The notes under the pieces were generated by a model. The model was not told where the DNA came from and did no database searches. It saw only the letters and a program-made list of their open reading frames with translations. This document shows, piece by piece, positions 37,945 to 46,820 of a DNA stretch of 64,000 bases. The DNA is from Nocardioides antri (lineage in GTDB: Bacteria; Actinomycetota; Actinomycetes; Propionibacteriales; Nocardioidaceae), in contig NZ_VUJW01000009.1 in assembly GCF_008373765.1 (NCBI RefSeq), positions 124,001 through 188,000 of the forward strand, written 5' to 3'. The position numbers were made by a program, and so were the translations under genes. Position 1 is the stretch's first letter; each line of letters starts with the position of its first letter.

Positions 37945-39657
37945 TCAACCGCGGAGGGCGGGCTCGGTACATAAAGGCGTGGGCAGACCGAAGAAGTCGG
38001 CCCCGGCCAGGGTGATGCCCATCCCCGTCACCAGCGGCCCGACGATGTCGTTGATCTTCGCGACGAGCGGGTCGATCAAGTGCAGCTCGCTGCGGACAAG
38101 TCCCATGATCGTGGGGAGCACGGGGTTCACGGCGGCGTCGAGGACGCTCGTCGCGACAGGGACCCCGAGCACGCTCAGCGGACCCGTTCGCAGCGTACCG
38201 GCGACCGGGCTCACGGTGACCGGGTTCATCTGGATCTGGCCGGACGGGGCCGGGACCGCGTCGCCGTACACCTGCGGGGGGTACGTGACGTCGACCCGGG
38301 TCGGGCCGACCGCTCCGCTCGAGCCGTCGGCCAGGATGGCCACGTCGAAGGCGACAGGGACGGTCAGCAGCCCGAACGGGGGGACGTTGACGTCCACGGT
38401 GCCCTTGAGCTTCAGGCTGCCGGTGAGCGTCAGCCGGATCAGGTCGCGCCAAATGTCGGCGACGAACCGGTCCGGATCGCAGCTCACCTCGACCAGCCGG
38501 CCGCGGGCGCCGGCGATCTCGACCTCGATCCGCAGGGGCGCCTCGCTGTTGGGCTTCCCGTCGGCGCCGACCAGCTTGAGGTCGATGACGGGCGTCTTGA
38601 CCAGCGGGATGTTGAGCTGCAGCTTGGCGTCCGCGATGAGCCTGGCCTGCGCGGTCTTGGCCTCGTCGCCGTCGCACGCGCGGCGAGGACGCTCGATGAG
38701 GCTGAACTGGGTGCTGGTGACGCCGACGGACGGGACCCCGGCCTGCAGGTTGGGCAGAGCGATGAAGTTGGTGCCGTTGGCGAGGAACGCGGCACCGACC
38801 AGCAGGTCGAGCGCGTTGAACTGGACGCCCAGGGCCGCGTCGGACGCAGTCGTGAGACCGAACAGGTCGCGCAGGTTGATCGTCGCCGGGATCGCCGCCG
38901 CCGCCGCGGAGTCGAGGACGGCGGCTTCCGCGATCCGGCCGTCGCTCCGCAGCGCGAAGGCCATGGCCCGGAAGAAGGTCCCCACGCTGATGGAGGGCAT
39001 CGCCAGCAGCTCGTCCACCGTCCCGACGCCGATGGCCGGCGCGCTGACGATGTCGAGCAACGACACGTGAGCGCTGGCCAGGCCCTGGTAGCCGACCATC
39101 CGGACCGTGGTGCTGCCGATGATCGGTCCGAGGATGTCCTGGAAGAAGGGCGCCGCACCGGGCGTGATCGACGCTGCGTACGACCCGACCTGGAAGCACG
39201 CCGCGGACTGAGCCTCGGCAACGGCCTGCCGGCTCGTGGTCCCGGTCGCGACGCCGGTGATACCTGCGAAGGCGAAGTCGACGGTGGTGGACGCCTCCAC
39301 CCGGACCGCTCTGGGTACGCCGGATGCCATCGGTTGGAAGTCGCCGTCGACGAGCGTGCCGAGCTCGACGTCGAGGTCAGGCAAGTGGGCCGCGTAACCG
39401 ATGACGTCCTGGTTGCGCTGCTCCGAAGCGAGAGCTAGGCCGGGCATGAGCGGCGTCAGCTCCGCGACAGTTCGGCCGTCGAGCTCCCGGGCAAGGTCGA
39501 GAGAGACGACGTCCGCCAGCGCCTGCATGTCCGCGCGGGCGACGCGCTCCATGCCGATGTCGACGACGAGCGCACCGACGCCCAGCAGGACCACCAGGAT
39601 GAACGCCGAGAAGATCGTCACGGCTCCGCGCTCGTCCTCGCGGCGGGCGCGCAGCAT
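37945..39657 (-). CDS. TadG-like Flp pilus-associated protein (Tad-like N-terminus, large C-terminal region)
   Basis: The roughly 570-residue protein opens with a basic stretch, then DERGAVTIFSAFILVVLLGV, the TadE/G-like anchor helix, and a long predicted extracytoplasmic part with no VWA motif. ATG 39657 is chosen for the GGAGGAG upstream; in-frame ATGs at 39675 and 39717 are alternatives. It lies upstream of the TadE gene on the same strand, 153 bp apart. The C-terminal 500 residues are unfamiliar to me. Confidence 0.82.
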   Translation of the reverse strand: MLRARREDERGAVTIFSAFILVVLLGVGALVVDIGMERVARADMQALADVVSLDLARELDGRTVAELTPLMPGLALASEQRNQDVIGYAAHLPDLDVELGTLVDGDFQPMASGVPRAVRVEASTTVDFAFAGITGVATGTTSRQAVAEAQSAACFQVGSYAASITPGAAPFFQDILGPIIGSTTVRMVGYQGLASAHVSLLDIVSAPAIGVGTVDELLAMPSISVGTFFRAMAFALRSDGRIAEAAVLDSAAAAAIPATINLRDLFGLTTASDAALGVQFNALDLLVGAAFLANGTNFIALPNLQAGVPSVGVTSTQFSLIERPRRACDGDEAKTAQARLIADAKLQLNIPLVKTPVIDLKLVGADGKPNSEAPLRIEVEIAGARGRLVEVSCDPDRFVADIWRDLIRLTLTGSLKLKGTVDVNVPPFGLLTVPVAFDVAILADGSSGAVGPTRVDVTYPPQVYGDAVPAPSGQIQMNPVTVSPVAGTLRTGPLSVLGVPVATSVLDAAVNPVLPTIMGLVRSELHLIDPLVAKINDIVGPLVTGMGITLAGADFFGLPTPLCTEPALRG

Positions 39658-39797
39658 CCGTCGGCTCTCCTCCATCCTCAGACGGAGGCGACCCCGATCG
39701 CCCGGCACACAGCGCAATTGTCGGCCCTCCCTAGCCTCGTCCGCCCATGCCCGAACGGGGGGACGAGTCGACCCTAGGGCGCCTCGGCGTCCGATCG

Positions 39798-39814
39798 ATC
39801 CCTTAGAAAGGGAT
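39798..39814. promoter_or_regulatory. Inverted repeat upstream of the TadG-like gene
   Basis: ATCCCTT-AGA-AAGGGAT has perfect 7-bp arms and lies about 140 bp upstream of the chosen TadG start. The TadE upstream region has a different repeat (37855-37871) with a similar CCCTTT core, hinting at shared control. Confidence 0.35.
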
Positions 39815-39848
39815 TCCGTACGACTGTCCGGACCGACCGGCCCGGAAG

Positions 39849-39866
39849 GACTAGTCCGAACTAGTC
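39849..39866 (-). terminator. Hairpin at the end of the DUF2469 gene
   Basis: GACTAGT-CCGA-ACTAGTC has 7-bp arms and a 4-nt loop, overlapping the DUF2469 stop codon. A larger alternative stem pairs 39846-39852 with 39867-39873. There is no clear T-run, so it is a weak terminator candidate that would end the lepB-rnhB transcript. Confidence 0.4.
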
Positions 39867-40173
39867 AGTCCTTGGGAGGCTCGATGTCCGAGGTGGCGAG
39901 CTCCTCGACGTTGACGTCCTTGAAGGTCAGCACCTTCACGTTCTTGGCGAACCGGGCCGGGCGGTACATGTCCCACACCCAGGCGTCGCTGATCGTCACC
40001 TCGAAGAACACCTCACCGGCCTCGGTGCGCGCCTTCACGTCCACGGAGTTGCAGAGGTAGAAGCGGCGATCGGTCTCGACGACGTACTTGAAGATCTTCA
40101 CGACGTCGCGGTACTCGCGGTAGAGCCGCAGCTCCTGCTCGGTCTCGTACTTCTCGAGCTCCTCGGCACTCAC
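39865..40173 (-). CDS. DUF2469-family protein
   Basis: The 102-residue acidic protein (SAEELEKYETEQELRLYREY) belongs to the actinobacterial DUF2469 family. It is always found beside rnhB, and its function is unknown. The GTG start overlaps the rnhB stop by 4 bp, so translation is coupled. The chosen start agrees with the family's N-terminus. It is intact. Confidence 0.92.
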   Translation of the reverse strand: MSAEELEKYETEQELRLYREYRDVVKIFKYVVETDRRFYLCNSVDVKARTEAGEVFFEVTISDAWVWDMYRPARFAKNVKVLTFKDVNVEELATSDIEPPKD

Positions 40174-40850
40174 GATGCCGACCCTACCGCCGGGTCCTCG
40201 AGACCGGCGGCGCGACGCACGTTGACGAACCGCATCCGATGGATAGGCGACGGCCCGTGCTCGTCGAGAGCGGCGGTGTGGGTCGGTGTGATGTAGCCCT
40301 TGTGCGTGCGGAAGTCGTACGCCGGCCACTCCTCGTCGAGGTCGTCCATCAGCCGGTCCCGGGTGACCTTCGCGATCACCGAGGCCGCCGCGACGCACGC
40401 GGCTACGCGGTCGCCCTTCCAGACAGCGAGGCCCGGGGCGCCGAGGCCGTCCACCGGGAACCCGTCGGTGAGGACGTACGACGGCGCGAGGTCGAGCTTG
40501 GCGACCGCGCGCCGCAGCGCCTCGACGTTCGCGACGTGCATCCCGAGCCGGTCGCACTCCTCGTGCGAGATGACGACGACGGACCAGGCCAGCGCGCGCC
40601 GGACCACCTGGTCGTAGCACCGCTCCCGGGCCTTCGCCGTCAGCAGCTTGGAGTCCGCGAGGCCCGGCACGATCCCGGCCTTGCCGGCCGGGAGGATCGC
40701 CGCGCCGGCGACCAGCGGGCCGGCGCAGGCCCCTCGCCCGGCCTCGTCGACGCCGGCGATCGGCTCGATGCCGTGGCGGCGCAGGGCGCGCTCGTAGCCG
40801 TAGAGGCCGGCGTCCCGTCGTACCGTCGATCCTCGGGGAAGCGTGGACAT
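40170..40850 (-). CDS. rnhB: Ribonuclease HII
   Basis: RNase HII removes ribonucleotides from DNA. The 226-residue protein carries the metal site GVDEAGRGACAGP (D35, E36) and the later TDGF and IAKVTRD motifs. ATG 40850. It lies 11 bp downstream of lepB and overlaps DUF2469. Standard actinobacterial order and length. Confidence 0.96.
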   Translation of the reverse strand: MSTLPRGSTVRRDAGLYGYERALRRHGIEPIAGVDEAGRGACAGPLVAGAAILPAGKAGIVPGLADSKLLTAKARERCYDQVVRRALAWSVVVISHEECDRLGMHVANVEALRRAVAKLDLAPSYVLTDGFPVDGLGAPGLAVWKGDRVAACVAAASVIAKVTRDRLMDDLDEEWPAYDFRTHKGYITPTHTAALDEHGPSPIHRMRFVNVRRAAGLEDPAVGSAS

Positions 40851-40861
40851 CGCCTTCGAGA

Positions 40862-41707
40862 CTAGTCCCCGGCCGGCGGGTCGTCAGGCACGCCGTCGAA
40901 CACGCCGGGATTGCTGATCCAGTCCCACCGGTCGCGCGGCCAGACCAGTGAGAAGACCTTCCCGACCACGAGGTCGGTGTCGATCCACGGGCTCTTGGCG
41001 CAGGTCTCCACGTCGGGGCCGCACATGTGGGCGCGCGAGTCGGCCGACTGCGAGCGGTTGTCGCCGAGGACGAAGAGCATGCCGTCGGGGATCGGACCGA
41101 CCGACCAGTCGCAGCTGCCCTCGAAGACGGCAGCGCACTTGCCGTGGTTCTTCGCGATGTAGGGCGACTCGTCGACCGGCTCGCCGTTGACGAGGATCCG
41201 CCCCTGGTCGTCGCAGCACTCGATGACGTCGCCCTCGATGCCGACGACGCGCTTCACGAGGTGCCCGCCGGTCGGGTAGAGCCCGATCTTGGACAGCACG
41301 TTGGCGAGGCCGGTCGGCGCCGGCTCCTCGCCGGTCAGCCAGCTGCCGGGATCCTCGAAGACGACGACGTCGCCGCGGGACGGGTCTCCCCCGAACCAGT
41401 AGGAGACCTTCTGCACCAGGATCCGGTCGTTGCGGATCAGGCCCGGCTCCATCGACTCGGACGGGATGTAGAACGCCTGGACGAAGAACGTCTTGATGAC
41501 GACGGCGAGCACCAGTGCGATGCCGAGCAGCAAGATGCTCTCCTGCCACACCGGGAGGTGCTTGCGCTCGCCCTTCTTCACCGGTGCAGCCGCTCCATCG
41601 CCCTCGTCGCTGGACCGGTCGCTGGACTCCTCGGAAGAGCCGTCCGAGGCCGCTGGGGCCTCGGGCGCCTCCTCGATGGCGTCGGGCTCGCCGGCGTCGG
41701 TCGTCAC
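40862..41707 (-). CDS. lepB: Signal peptidase I
   Basis: LepB cleaves signal peptides at the outer face of the membrane. The 281-residue protein has an acidic, low-complexity cytoplasmic N-terminus (about 1-50) and one membrane helix (about 56-78). It has the Ser/Lys dyad S85 (PSESMEP) and K152 (LVKRVVG), then GDNRSQSADSR. The gene follows rplS by 26 bp. A short imperfect stem (41708-41731) lies in the gap. Confidence 0.96.
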   Translation of the reverse strand: MTTDAGEPDAIEEAPEAPAASDGSSEESSDRSSDEGDGAAAPVKKGERKHLPVWQESILLLGIALVLAVVIKTFFVQAFYIPSESMEPGLIRNDRILVQKVSYWFGGDPSRGDVVVFEDPGSWLTGEEPAPTGLANVLSKIGLYPTGGHLVKRVVGIEGDVIECCDDQGRILVNGEPVDESPYIAKNHGKCAAVFEGSCDWSVGPIPDGMLFVLGDNRSQSADSRAHMCGPDVETCAKSPWIDTDLVVGKVFSLVWPRDRWDWISNPGVFDGVPDDPPAGD

Positions 41708-41733
41708 AGGTACTGACTCTAGCCAGTGCCTGA

Positions 41734-42096
41734 TCAGGCCTCGCGGCGCTCCTTGATCTTGGCGGCCTTGCCGCGCAGGTTGCGCAGGTAGTAGAGCTTC
41801 GCGCGGCGGACGTCACCGCGGGTGACGACCTCGATCTGCTCGAAGATGGGCGAGTGGAGCGGGAAGGTCCGCTCGACACCGACGCCGAAGGACACCTTGC
41901 GAACGGTGAACGTGCGGCCGACGCCGCTGCCGTGGATGCGGATCACGACACCCTGGAAGATCTGGACCCGGGACCGGTTGCCCTCGACGACCTTGACGTG
42001 GACCTTGACGGTGTCACCGGCGCGGAAGGCGGGGATGTCGTCGCGCTTCGCGGCCTTGCCGAGCTCGGCGACGATGGACGGGGAAACGTTGCTCAT
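41734..42096 (-). CDS. rplS: 50S ribosomal protein L19
   Basis: L19 lies at the 30S-50S interface. The 120-residue protein has [24 protein letters not shown] and the conserved [20 protein letters not shown] 42096 with a GGAG ribosome binding site; the longer open frame to 42165 is not used. In most actinobacteria trmD directly precedes it; here an ammonium transporter and a Fic gene intervene, so it needs its own promoter in 42097-42294. Confidence 0.97.
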   Translation of the reverse strand: MSNVSPSIVAELGKAAKRDDIPAFRAGDTVKVHVKVVEGNRSRVQIFQGVVIRIHGSGVGRTFTVRKVSFGVGVERTFPLHSPIFEQIEVVTRGDVRRAKLYYLRNLRGKAAKIKERREA

Positions 42097-42294
42097 GATG
42101 GCTCCTCGCGAGTGCCACAGGTCAACCGCGGATAGTGGGTCGTGATCCAACAGGTGGCGCAGCACGTCCGACGGTTCCCCTGTGGCAGAAGCGTCCGTGG
42201 CGCCGACGGACGATCATCGCACAGGAGCCGGGACGGTCGGTAATCGCCACCGGCGCCTCCAGAGCCCCGTCCCGGCGTCGGGGAGAATGCCGTC

Positions 42295-43518
42295 GTGACC
42301 GACGCCGGCCCGGCTCGTGACTGGGCGCCCCACACCTTCGAGTCGCGACCCTACCGGCAGCGGGTCGCCCGGGGGCCGCGGTCCGACCGGCAGCTGCGCG
42401 AGGTCACGGTGGCGCTGCCGCCGTTCATCCGCGAGCGCGACTTCGCGATGGAGCGACCGCTCGCCGCGATGACGACCGCCAGCGCCGGCGACCTCGGCCA
42501 CCTCGACCTCGTGCACGGCAGGACCCTGAAGGCCCTCAACCACCTCCAGCTCCGCACCGAGGCCGTCGACTCCTCGAAGATCGAGAACGTCGACGCCAGC
42601 CTGGCCGACTACGGGCGTGCCCTCCTCGGCGCCGGGGCCAACGCGTCCGCGATCTCGATGGCCTCGGCGACCGGAGCGCTGACGCGCATGATCCGCGACG
42701 CCGAGACGACCCGGAAGATCCGCGCCGAGGCGCTCCTCAAGGCCCATCACGAGCTGTTCCGGCGCAATCCCGACGAGGCACACCGGGCCGGCACGTTCCG
42801 CACCACGCAGAACTGGGTCGGCGGGAGCGACTACTCCCCCCTCGGCGCGCTGCACGTGCCGCCTCCCCCCGAGACCGTGCCCGACTACCTCGACGACCTC
42901 TTCGCCTACGCCAACCGCGACGACGTGCCGATCCTCGTGCAGGCCGCGATCGTGCATGCCCAGTTCGAGTCGATCCACCCGTTCATCGACGGCAACGGCC
43001 GGCTCGGCCGTGCGCTGATCCACGCCGTGCTGCGACGCCGCCGTGCCACCCGGCACCTCACGGTGCCGATCGCGTCCGCCCTGGTCGCCCACCGGGAGGG
43101 CTACTTCGACGCCCTCAACCACTACCGCGAAGGGTCCGCAGGGCCCCTGGTCGCCATGCTGGCGTCGGCCACCAGCGTGGCGACCGGGGAGTCGTGGCGT
43201 ACGGCGACGCACCTGCGCGATCTCCGGAGGGAGTGGCACGACGCGGTCGGGGGCTCCCGGCCGGGGACGCCGCTGCACCGCCTCCTCGACCTGCTCACCG
43301 AGGAGCCGATCGTCAACGTCGCCCTCGTCACGGGGCGGATCGACGTCCCCGAGGCCGCCGCGAGCGAGGCGATCGCCGCCCTCGTCGACGCGAAGGTGCT
43401 GACGAGAGCGCGGGGCTCCCGGCGCGCGCCCGTGTGGCTCGCGACGTCGGTGCTCGACGAGGTGGCGGACCTCAGCTCACGGATCCAGGCCTCGAGCCGG
43501 CGGCTGCGCGAGGCGTAG
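42295..43518 (+). CDS. Fic-domain protein (probable AMP-transferase)
   Basis: The 407-residue Fic protein carries the catalytic motif HPFIDGNGRLGR (228-239). An N-terminal inhibitory helix motif is also present (S93-SKI-E97-N98, S/TxxxEG/N type), which makes it a class II, self-inhibited enzyme. A C-terminal winged-helix-like segment follows (about 330-400). Fic proteins usually AMPylate a target protein. It is on the strand opposite its neighbours, in the trmD-rplS gap, with no antitoxin gene beside it. Confidence 0.92.
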   Translation: MTDAGPARDWAPHTFESRPYRQRVARGPRSDRQLREVTVALPPFIRERDFAMERPLAAMTTASAGDLGHLDLVHGRTLKALNHLQLRTEAVDSSKIENVDASLADYGRALLGAGANASAISMASATGALTRMIRDAETTRKIRAEALLKAHHELFRRNPDEAHRAGTFRTTQNWVGGSDYSPLGALHVPPPPETVPDYLDDLFAYANRDDVPILVQAAIVHAQFESIHPFIDGNGRLGRALIHAVLRRRRATRHLTVPIASALVAHREGYFDALNHYREGSAGPLVAMLASATSVATGESWRTATHLRDLRREWHDAVGGSRPGTPLHRLLDLLTEEPIVNVALVTGRIDVPEAAASEAIAALVDAKVLTRARGSRRAPVWLATSVLDEVADLSSRIQASSRRLREA

Positions 43519-43537
43519 CGCCCGCGAGAACGGCCAC

Positions 43538-43569
43538 AGGCCCGCCCCGGTCGGAACCGGGACGGGCCT
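43538..43569. terminator. Bidirectional hairpin between fic and amt
   Basis: The 14-bp arms (43538-43551 and 43556-43569, AGGCCCG at the outer end) have one mismatch and a 4-nt CGGA loop. It lies between the convergent ends of fic and the ammonium transporter gene and probably serves both. No strong T-run is visible. Confidence 0.65.
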
Positions 43570-43592
43570 GCGGATGATCCGCTCGGGCGACG

Positions 43593-44849
43593 TCAGATCG
43601 CGTAGCCCTCGCCGTGGAGCACGAGGTCGATGCCGGCGATCTCGTCCTCCTCCTTGGCGCGGAAGCCGATCGTCTTCTCGATGACCGTGCCGAGGATGAA
43701 GGCCACGATGAACGAGTAGGCCATGATCGAGAAGGCGGGGATCGCCTGGACCACGAGCTGCTCGAAGTTGCCGCCGGTGAACAGGCCGGTGTCGATGGCG
43801 AAGAAGCCCAGGTAGAGCGTGCCGATGACACCCGCGACCAGGTGGATGCCGACGACGTCGAGCGTGTCGTCGACGCCGATCTTGTACTTGAGCTCGATCG
43901 CGTAGGCGCAGACCGAACCGGCGATGAGGCCGAGCACGATCGCCCAGATCGGCGTCAGGTTGGCGCACGACGGGGTGATCGCGACCAGACCGGCCACGAT
44001 GCCGGAGGCGGCGCCGACCGCGGTCGGCTTCCCCTCCTTGAAGTGCTCGACGACGATCCAGCCGACCAGCGCGGCCGCGGGGCACACCATGGTGTTGACG
44101 AAGATCAGGCCGACCTGGCCGTCGGCGATGGCCGCGCCGCCGTTGAAGCCGAACCAGCCGAACCACAGGATCGCGGCACCGATCAGCACCAGCGGGACGT
44201 TGTGGGGCTGCGCCTCCTCCTTGGAGAAGCCGACCTTCCGCCTGCCGAGCACCAGCGCGAGCGCGAGCGCGGCCGCGCCGGCGTTGATGTGGACCGCGGT
44301 GCCGCCGGCGAAGTCGATCGTGCCGGTCGAGAAGCCGAACTGCTCGTCGAGCTTGTTCACCCAGCCGGTGAAGTCACCGCTCGCGTCGAACGCGAACACC
44401 CACGACGCCACCGGGAAGTACACGAGGGTCGCGAAGAGGCCGGCGAACAGCATCCAGGGCCAGAAGCGGGCACGGTCGGCGATCGAGCCCGAGATCAGGG
44501 CGACGGTGATGATCGCGAACGTCGAGCCGAAGATCGCGCTAGCCATGACGAGCCCGGAGCCGTCGTCGCCGGCGAACGCGGCGTTGGCGGCGTCCTGCAG
44601 GCCGAAGTCGGAGAACGGGTTACCGAGGACCCGCGGGATCCAGTCGGCGTCGGAGCCGTCGACGTACGCCTGGTTGAAGCCGTAGAGAATCCACAGCACA
44701 CCGACGACGCCGATGCTGCCGAAGCTGAGCATCATCATCGAGATCACGCTCTTCGACTTGACCAGGCCGCCGTAGAAGAACGCCAGGCCCGGCGTCATGA
44801 AGAGGACGAGGGCTGCTGTGATCAGCAACCACAGAACTGCAAGGTCCAT
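43593..44849 (-). CDS. Ammonium transporter (Amt/MEP family), stand-alone copy
   Basis: The 418-residue protein has 11 predicted helices, with the Amt marks FFYGGLVKSKSV, HINAGAAALALALVLGRR and DDTLDVVGIHLVAG. It imports ammonium. ATG 44849 is preferred over TTG 44858 because GAGGAG lies 10 nt before it. Unlike the second copy at 53847, it is not followed by glnK. A tandem GlnR site lies 100 bp upstream, implying induction under nitrogen limitation. Confidence 0.95.
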   Translation of the reverse strand: MDLAVLWLLITAALVLFMTPGLAFFYGGLVKSKSVISMMMLSFGSIGVVGVLWILYGFNQAYVDGSDADWIPRVLGNPFSDFGLQDAANAAFAGDDGSGLVMASAIFGSTFAIITVALISGSIADRARFWPWMLFAGLFATLVYFPVASWVFAFDASGDFTGWVNKLDEQFGFSTGTIDFAGGTAVHINAGAAALALALVLGRRKVGFSKEEAQPHNVPLVLIGAAILWFGWFGFNGGAAIADGQVGLIFVNTMVCPAAALVGWIVVEHFKEGKPTAVGAASGIVAGLVAITPSCANLTPIWAIVLGLIAGSVCAYAIELKYKIGVDDTLDVVGIHLVAGVIGTLYLGFFAIDTGLFTGGNFEQLVVQAIPAFSIMAYSFIVAFILGTVIEKTIGFRAKEEDEIAGIDLVLHGEGYAI

Positions 44850-44948
44850 GGAAAACAAACTCCTCGGGAGGTTCGGGTCCTGTCGTTCGACCCACAGAGG
44901 CCGACGTCATTGCCGACCACACGATGCGCCGCATACTTGCGACGCGTC

Positions 44949-44986
44949 GTTTCACCTCACGACCGATCGTGTTTCGCGTGTGTTAC
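44949..44986 (-). promoter_or_regulatory. Tandem GlnR boxes upstream of the first amt gene
   Basis: On the minus strand the order is GTAAC-N6-GAAAC-N6-GGTCG-N6-GAAAC. This fits the actinobacterial GlnR consensus gTnAc-n6-GaAAc repeated twice, with exact 6-nt gaps; the third half-site is weak. It ends 100 bp upstream of the amt start. Confidence 0.8.
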
Positions 44987-45005
44987 AGGTTCACGCCCGG
45001 ACTTC

Positions 45006-46184
45006 TCAGGAGTCCTGGCGCCGAGGCTTGGTCAGGATGACCGCCCCCGGCGGTGCCGGGAGGTCGCTCCGGAGGCGGTACCCGGCCTTGCGGTACATCC
45101 GCTGGTTGCGGAGGCTTCCCTCGCCCGTGAAGAGGAGGTACGTCGTCACGGTCGCCGGGGCGACGGCCTCGATGTGCTCCAGCAGCACCCGGCCGAGGCC
45201 CTGGCCCTGGAGGTCGGGCGCGACCATGATCCGGCCGATGTCCCAGGCGGTGCCCTCGGGGCCCTCGACCCGGCCGCGGACCGCCGCGACCAGTCGTCCC
45301 GCGCGGCGCACGACGTAGGTGTCCCACTCGCGCAGCCACGCCTGCACGTCTTCGAGCGACTCGTGGAGGGCAGGGATGTAGGCGCCGGGGTTGGCCTCGG
45401 CCTCCTGCATCCAGCAGGCCCGTTGCAGGGTCAGCAGCTCGCCTGCGTCGGCCGGGACGGCGCGCTCGATGGGAGTGCCGTCGTCGAGGGCCGACGGGGC
45501 CAGCAGGTCGGGCCGGCGCTCCGCCGTACGACGCCGCGCCTGCTCGTGCCGCCAGCGGGCGACCGCGCCGTGGTCGCCGGACCGCAGCACGGCGGGCACC
45601 TCGCGGCCCTGCCAGACCGGGGGCTTGGTGTAGACGGGGTACTCCAGCAGGCCGCCGGTGCTGTCGGCGTGGGACTCCTCCACCAGCGACTCCGCGTTGC
45701 CCATGAAGCCCGGCAGCAGCCGGACGACGGCCTCGGTGATCGCGAGGGCTGCGACCTCTCCCCCGTTGAGCACGTAGTCGCCCAGGCTGATCTCGCGCAC
45801 CTCGGCGATGTCGCGTGCGTGCTCGACCACCCGCTGGTCGATGCCCTCGTAGCGTCCGCACGCGAAGACCAGTCGATCGCGGCCCGAGAGCTCCTCGGCC
45901 AGCCGCTGGTCGAACGGCTGCCCCGACGGGGTGGTGAAGACGATCGTGTCGGTCGGGGCGACCTCGAGCGCGGCGAACGCCTCACCCCACGGCTCGGGCT
46001 TCATGACCATGCCCGCACCACCGCCGTATGGCGTGTCGTCCACCGTGCGGTGCCGGTCGTGGGTCCAGGTCCGCAGGTCGTGCACGTGCAGCTCGAGGAG
46101 GCCGCTCTCGACCGCCTTCCCGGGCAGCGACAGCCGCAGCGGGGCGAGGTAGTCGGGGAAGATCGTGAGGTAGTCGAGCCTCAC
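45006..46184 (-). CDS. trmD: tRNA (guanine37-N1)-methyltransferase TrmD fused to a GNAT acetyltransferase
   Basis: Residues 1-228 are a complete TrmD, which methylates G37 in tRNAs to prevent frameshifting. The SPOUT marks are [34 protein letters not shown] and [13 protein letters not shown]. Residues 240-390 form a GNAT domain with the acetyl-CoA loop [10 protein letters not shown] (326-335) and [10 protein letters not shown]. No stop or frameshift separates them, and no ribosome-binding site is evident at the junction. The GTG start overlaps rimM. The GNAT substrate is unknown. Confidence 0.94.
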   Translation of the reverse strand: MRLDYLTIFPDYLAPLRLSLPGKAVESGLLELHVHDLRTWTHDRHRTVDDTPYGGGAGMVMKPEPWGEAFAALEVAPTDTIVFTTPSGQPFDQRLAEELSGRDRLVFACGRYEGIDQRVVEHARDIAEVREISLGDYVLNGGEVAALAITEAVVRLLPGFMGNAESLVEESHADSTGGLLEYPVYTKPPVWQGREVPAVLRSGDHGAVARWRHEQARRRTAERRPDLLAPSALDDGTPIERAVPADAGELLTLQRACWMQEAEANPGAYIPALHESLEDVQAWLREWDTYVVRRAGRLVAAVRGRVEGPEGTAWDIGRIMVAPDLQGQGLGRVLLEHIEAVAPATVTTYLLFTGEGSLRNQRMYRKAGYRLRSDLPAPPGAVILTKPRRQDS

Positions 46185-46747
46185 GCTGGCTCCTCGGGGT
46201 CCTCGGGCTCCTCGGGAAGCGGCTGCACGAGGCCCGGCCGGTCGGCGATGACGATCCGCCCACCCGGCACGTCGACCTCGGGCACCAGCGCCGTGACGAA
46301 GGGCACCAGCGCGTCGCGCCCGTCGGTGGTGCGGATCTGCAGCAGGTCCTGGGCACCGTGCAGGAGGCCGGTGACCTCGCCGAGCGGGGTGCCGTCGACG
46401 TCGTACGCCGCGAGGCCCTCGAGCTGGTGGTCGTAGAACTCCTCGGGGTCGTCAGGGGTCTCGTCGGCCGGCACGGCCGCCCGCAGGACCACGCCGCGGG
46501 CGCCCTCGGCGGCGTTGCGGTCGGGTATCTCGTCGAAGGCCAGCAGCAGCGCCGACTGGTGCCAGCGGGCGCGCCTCACGGTGAGCGTGGCGTGGGTGAA
46601 CGCCGAGCCCCGGGGCGCCTCCGCGAGCAGCCGCGCACCCGGCCAGAACCGGCGCTGCGGCTCGTCGGTGCGGACGTCGACGGTCAGCTCGCCCCGGATG
46701 CCGTGCGGCTTGCCGATCCGGCCGACCACGACCTCGATGGTCTCCAC
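46181..46747 (-). CDS. rimM: Ribosome maturation factor RimM
   Basis: RimM binds S19 and helps 30S maturation. The 188-residue protein has [16 protein letters not shown] and a PRC-barrel C-terminus. GTG 46747 is chosen because GGAGGG precedes it; the open frame to 46801 would start inside a large hairpin. It overlaps trmD by 4 bp, so translation is coupled. Confidence 0.94.
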   Translation of the reverse strand: METIEVVVGRIGKPHGIRGELTVDVRTDEPQRRFWPGARLLAEAPRGSAFTHATLTVRRARWHQSALLLAFDEIPDRNAAEGARGVVLRAAVPADETPDDPEEFYDHQLEGLAAYDVDGTPLGEVTGLLHGAQDLLQIRTTDGRDALVPFVTALVPEVDVPGGRIVIADRPGLVQPLPEEPEDPEEPA

Positions 46748-46765
46748 TCGTTCCCTCCGAAATGC

Positions 46766-46802
46766 GATGACGGGCGCCGCCATCATGGCAGCGCCCGTCA
46801 TC
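46766..46802. repeat. 37-bp near-perfect palindrome between the KH gene and rimM
   Basis: The 18-bp arms (46766-46783 and 46785-46802) have one mismatch and a 1-nt centre. It lies 18 bp upstream of the rimM start on the minus strand, where it could act as an attenuator or processing site. It is too close to the rimM ribosome binding site for a simple terminator. Confidence 0.65.
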
Positions 46803-46820
46803 GTGCTGGTCGTTCAGGCC

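Noticed and set aside
41708..41739. Hairpin and GCCTGATCAGGC palindrome between lepB and rplS
   Set aside because: The stems are short (4-8 bp, one mismatch) and not followed by a T-run; lepB is probably co-transcribed with rplS, so a terminator is unlikely.
43614..46436. 940-codon plus-strand open frame across amt and trmD
   Set aside because: It is antisense to two well-identified genes and consists of Asp/Arg/Val-rich runs; a composition artefact.
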